Assembly: GCA_016188575.1 (NCBI GenBank)
Contig: JACPHN010000112.1
Span: 51,497-115,496 of the forward strand
Length of the DNA: 64,000 bases
Direction of reading: 5' to 3'
Source: Candidatus Schekmanbacteria bacterium
Lineage (GTDB): Bacteria > CSSED10-310 > JACPHN01
The notes beneath the pieces are model-generated. The model ran no database searches, was not told the origin of the DNA, and worked only from the letters and a program-made list of their open reading frames with translations. Within the stretch, counting starts at the first letter, position 1. Every line of letters starts with the position of its first letter. Both the position numbers and the translations under genes were made by a program. Shown here in pieces: positions 61,106 through 64,000 of this stretch.

Positions 61106-61594
61106 TTACCAATCGATATGGTCGTCGAGAAAATCAAGGTAGTCATCTATGCGCAGCGTGCCGCCGCACGAGCAATCGAACGTGGGTGCTTCAACTTCCC
61201 GGGTATCGTGATCGATCCGTAGGTCGCGATCGACATCGAGCAGCAGCATTTTCTCGGCAGCGCACTTGTCACAGAGGTAGCGGATAAAGAAGGACGTAAT
61301 GCGACCGTACATCGAGAAGTCCATCATCTGGAACTGGTCGACGATGACTTCAGGACATTCGGCGAACTCGACCTTGTGCTCGTTGGCAACTTCGTGAAGA
61401 ACCTTCATTAGCTCTTCAATTCCGCACGAGTTGATCTTGGTAACTTCGCGAAAGCAGATTCGCACGCGCGGTCCTAGATCACGAAACGCGCGGTCGAGCT
61501 CCTGGGGCGAGTCTTCGTCGATTGTTCCCTTCAGGGTGATTTCCGTGCAGCCGGGGTCATGCCGCACGCTCGCCTCGAAGTCACTGTCAAGCAT
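61106..61594 (-). CDS. STAS-like anti-sigma-antagonist protein with zinc ribbon
   Basis: A 162-residue protein. Residues ~5-100 look like a STAS domain: ITLKGTIDEDSPQELDRAFRDLG, VRICFREVTKINSCGIEELMKVL (Ser-Cys-Gly where RsbV/SpoIIAA antagonists have their phosphorylated Ser) and VEFAECPEVIVDQF. The C-terminal ~55 residues add CDKC and CSCG, a split zinc ribbon not usual for such antagonists. ATG 61594 overlaps the preceding kinase stop by eight bases. It is likely the antagonist of the partner-switching set with the two genes upstream. Confidence 0.75.
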   Translation of the reverse strand: MLDSDFEASVRHDPGCTEITLKGTIDEDSPQELDRAFRDLGPRVRICFREVTKINSCGIEELMKVLHEVANEHKVEFAECPEVIVDQFQMMDFSMYGRITSFFIRYLCDKCAAEKMLLLDVDRDLRIDHDTREVEAPTFDCSCGGTLRIDDYLDFLDDHIDW

Positions 61595-62582
61595 TCTGCT
61601 GTCCTTCCTTGAGGAACACGTGAAACGACTTACCAACTTGTGTCGGCTTGATTCTGGAGCTATCGAGATCGAGGAAACCTATGATTTCCGTCCGCTTTCC
61701 TTTTTCGAGATTGATGACAAAGTTCTTTATGAAATTAAAGCTCATGTAGAAACCCAGGCCTGCTCCCCCGCTGCGATTATCGGCCGCCAGTTTATTGTGG
61801 CCCTTTTGTGCAAAGCAGCGCCGCAGGTACTGGATGATAAGGTCCTTTTCGAGAGCGCCGAATGGGTCTGATACGGCTATTCCGAATGATCTCCCATCGC
61901 ATCCATACGATAGACAAGCCTCTTCTTCACGTTCCAGAACTACGCGATCTCGCCGGCTTTTTCGTATATACTTATGGACTCCGTCTTTATCTCTCGGGGC
62001 ATTATATATGGCATTCGTGATAAATTCGTCGAGAACAATATTGAGTATTGATAGAGTTCTGTCTCTTGGAGAAAGCTTCTCGGCAAAATCTATGACTTCC
62101 TGTATATATTGCTGTTTTTCAGAGGAATCTCTGACTACGATATGCTTTGTCTCGATTCCCCATGGGAAATATTTTTCGATGCCGAAAATGTCTCCTGTTC
62201 TCAGCTTGTTTATAGTAACGATTAGCTCCGTCGAATCTAATGGCGAAATTTGCGCTATGATGCCGACTTTTTGGGCAATGAGGTTCTGAATGAAATCGTG
62301 CTGTTCGATGCTGGTGAAGGAGTCTTTTGCCGAGGCCTTGGACACCAATATGGTCTTGCACTGTGGGTATAGTGCTTTGGCCGTGGCCATGATCGATTGG
62401 TGGTCGACCTCACCGTCCTGATCGAGGAACAAGAGATCGGCGGGGTGAGTTTGGAGAAGCTGAACGGCCTGCTCGGAGGTGTAGGCCACATGCGTGGAGT
62501 AGCCGGACGCGCACAGAGCGCGGGTCACGGTTTCGATAATCGGGCGGGCGTCGTTGACTACTATGGCTTGGCGCTCGGTCAT
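61587..62582 (-). CDS. Receiver-like domain fused to RsbW-type HATPase
   Basis: A 331-residue protein. Residues 1-120 resemble a response-regulator receiver (IVVNDARPIIETVTRALCASGY, LLFLDQDGEVD with the acceptor-type Asp, TILVSKASAKD). Residues ~165-325 are a GHKL ATPase of the anti-sigma/serine-kinase kind: ILNIVLDEFITNAIYNAPRDKDG (N box), GIAVSDPFGALE (G1) and GGAGLGFYMSFN (G2). The DNA is much AT-richer than the rest of the window (about 61.9-62.3 kb). Its start overlaps the phosphatase stop (ATGA). Confidence 0.8.
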   Translation of the reverse strand: MTERQAIVVNDARPIIETVTRALCASGYSTHVAYTSEQAVQLLQTHPADLLFLDQDGEVDHQSIMATAKALYPQCKTILVSKASAKDSFTSIEQHDFIQNLIAQKVGIIAQISPLDSTELIVTINKLRTGDIFGIEKYFPWGIETKHIVVRDSSEKQQYIQEVIDFAEKLSPRDRTLSILNIVLDEFITNAIYNAPRDKDGVHKYIRKSRRDRVVLEREEEACLSYGCDGRSFGIAVSDPFGALEKDLIIQYLRRCFAQKGHNKLAADNRSGGAGLGFYMSFNFIKNFVINLEKGKRTEIIGFLDLDSSRIKPTQVGKSFHVFLKEGQQNA

Positions 62583-64000
62583 GGGCGGATTCTCGCAACG
62601 AGGAGAGCGATGTCGTCAGCCAGCGCCTTATCTTGACGGAACTTGTTGACCTGGTCCAGCAGAAGAGTGTTCGCCTCGAGAACCGGCAGCTCGGCGATGC
62701 TCGCCGCTGCTTCTTGGAGCCGACGTTTTCCGAACGGCTCACCCGCTGGGTTTTCGCACTCCACCAGTCCATCAGTATAATAGACGAGACTATCTCCTTT
62801 TTGCAACTGCATGCGAGACTCCTGAAAGACGGCATCCTCGAAATGGCCGAGCCGGGGGCCTCGGGCGCGGAGCGGCTCGACGCGATCTTGCCTGGAGCGA
62901 ACGAGCAGGGGGTGGGTGTGGCCGGCGTTGGCGAAGGCCATCTCACCCGTGAGCGGACTATAAAGGGAAGCGAACAGTGTCATTTTTACTCTTCCCTTTG
63001 TGGTCTGGTAGACGACCCGATTAAGGACGGATAGTGCCGAGCCAGGAGAGGGGTCGATGAACGATGTGGCCATCGTGTGGAAGCAACTATCCACGGTCGA
63101 GACGATCATTGCCGCTGGCATCCCGTGGCCGGTGACGTCGCCGATCAACAAGAGCACGCGGCCATCATGGAGCACGCGGTACGTGTACCAGTCGCCGCCG
63201 GTCTCGGAGGCCGTCTGCAGCGAGCCGGCGGCCTCGAATCCGTCGAGGTTGAGCTCGCCGTCAGGGAACAGGACGCGTTGGATGTTTCGGGCCGCCTCGA
63301 GCTCACCCGACATCCGCACTTTTTCCACAGTCTCGAGCCCGATGGCAATCTGCCGTGCCACATTCATGGCGAGCTCGGCCTCATATTCGGTGAGAGGCCG
63401 CTCGGTATCGAGCGTCCACACCGCAATCAGTCCGGTGACGCGGTTTTCGCGAGGCAGAGGCAGCGCCAGGACTGACCGGATCCTGCCGGCGCAAGCCTCA
63501 CAGCGAAACGGCTCGGGCAACGCCTCCACGGAATCGAGGAGCCGGTAGCTATTCGGCGGTGGGAGCAGCTCCGTCGGCAGCGCGAAGTCCACGGGAACGG
63601 AGAGCTTCGCGCCGTTACACGCCAGACGCGTCATCCGCCTCATGGATCCGCCATTGCCGGCGAGAATAATGCCGTGTTCGACGTTGATGAGGCGCGCCAG
63701 TCGACCCAGGGCGCGGTTCAAGAAATCCTCTCGCGCCAGATCGGCCGAGAGCTCCTCGCCGATCTGATTCAATAATGACAAATTGGAATATGATTGCTTG
63801 AGGCTTTGAGCCATGTTCCCTAACGTGCTGCTCAATACTCCAATTTCATCCTCCGAGCTGACAGATATGGAAACATCGAAGTTGCCGCGACCGATTCTCC
63901 TAGCGCTCTCGGTAAGCTGTTGTATCGGCGTTACGATCTTGCTATTCATCCAGATAGTAAAAAGGCCACCAAGAATAACAAGGCCAATAGTAGTCAAGCC
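62579..64000 (-). CDS. HAMP-GAF-SpoIIE phosphatase (RsbU type), partial
   Basis: The visible 472 residues begin inside a membrane helix (GLVILGGLFTIWMNSK), then HAMP (IVTPIQQLTESARRIGRGNFDV), a GAF domain (~75-235, INVEHGIILAGNG, IRSVLALPLP with CEAC), and a PP2C/SpoIIE phosphatase (~255-470). The latter has GGDWYTYRV, GDVTGHGMPAA, ANAGHTHPLLV, YYTDGLVE and DDIALLVARI. The N-terminus, presumably a first helix and periplasmic sensor, lies beyond the window. It would dephosphorylate the STAS partner and start sigma-factor or effector release. Confidence 0.9.
   Translation of the reverse strand, partial: GLTTIGLVILGGLFTIWMNSKIVTPIQQLTESARRIGRGNFDVSISVSSEDEIGVLSSTLGNMAQSLKQSYSNLSLLNQIGEELSADLAREDFLNRALGRLARLINVEHGIILAGNGGSMRRMTRLACNGAKLSVPVDFALPTELLPPPNSYRLLDSVEALPEPFRCEACAGRIRSVLALPLPRENRVTGLIAVWTLDTERPLTEYEAELAMNVARQIAIGLETVEKVRMSGELEAARNIQRVLFPDGELNLDGFEAAGSLQTASETGGDWYTYRVLHDGRVLLLIGDVTGHGMPAAMIVSTVDSCFHTMATSFIDPSPGSALSVLNRVVYQTTKGRVKMTLFASLYSPLTGEMAFANAGHTHPLLVRSRQDRVEPLRARGPRLGHFEDAVFQESRMQLQKGDSLVYYTDGLVECENPAGEPFGKRRLQEAAASIAELPVLEANTLLLDQVNKFRQDKALADDIALLVARIRP

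Noticed and set aside
1-64000. CRISPR arrays, rRNA genes, phage or plasmid origins
   Set aside because: No regularly spaced repeats, rRNA segments, integrase, phage structural genes or iteron clusters were seen.

Overview
The window is high-GC DNA (roughly 65% by eye) with densely packed, often overlapping genes from a Gram-negative bacterium. Evidence for an outer membrane is a lipoprotein, an MsbA-like ABC exporter, an autotransporter-type protein heptosyltransferase and many secreted proteins. Long kinase-ATPase-TPR regulators, FHA/vWA proteins, proline/threonine-rich 'TPTP' linkers and an Rhs protein suggest a deltaproteobacterial-type lineage (Myxococcota, Desulfobacterota or Binatota-like). 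This placement is an inference from gene style; there is no rRNA here.

Left part (1-19.7 kb). The edge holds degraded mobile DNA: the C-terminal end of a Tn3-type transposase and a frameshifted DUF4258 gene. Next come an ankyrin/HEAT-repeat protein, a TibC/Aah-type protein O-heptosyltransferase with no autotransporter beside it, an SDR oxidoreductase coupled to a broken membrane-protein gene, and argJ overlapping a small HExxH membrane protein. A secreted TPR protein and a 996-residue exported protein of unknown function follow, the latter divergent from the first of two giant Ser/Thr kinase-ATPase-TPR proteins.

Minus-strand block (19.9-31.3 kb). Ten genes follow each other with tiny gaps or stop/start overlaps: FHA membrane protein, vWA-FHA membrane protein, SAM hydrolase (DUF62), TPR lipoprotein, TPR-FtsY fusion, ribD, ribE, ribBA, ribH, murB. 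The riboflavin genes form a complete set from GTP and ribulose-5-phosphate to riboflavin.

Accessory region (31.7-46.3 kb). A large Rhs/YD-repeat protein (secretion signal, Pro/Thr stalk, NHL propeller, RHS core, Cys-rich tip) is broken by frameshifts. It is followed by a tandemly duplicated module made of the last residues of the Rhs tip plus a small membrane-anchored protein. This is the layout of a polymorphic toxin with its immunity gene and an orphan module, and the small protein matches no family I know. Then come a class III CoA-transferase, a Cys-rich secreted protein, the second kinase-ATPase-TPR protein, a DUF2505 protein and an alpha/beta hydrolase.

Right part (46.3-64 kb). This is mostly core: a TraB-family protein, DNA polymerase III delta and delta-prime (the latter with a large insertion), a class III PHA synthase-like protein, tRNA-His and tRNA-Ala with clear promoters and a terminator, a metallo-beta-lactamase-fold hydrolase, a GAF-sigma54 activator, an MsbA-like ABC exporter, a coiled-coil peptide, endonuclease IV, and RecJ on the other strand. 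The window closes with a minus-strand partner-switching cassette: SpoIIE-type phosphatase, receiver-HATPase protein, STAS-like protein with a zinc ribbon, and probably a further zinc-ribbon protein. It is visibly more AT-rich than its surroundings.

A recurring theme is single-base frameshifts (about 200, 32.04, 35.39 and 38.32 kb) and one internal deletion (8.4 kb). They are either real decay in accessory genes or assembly errors.
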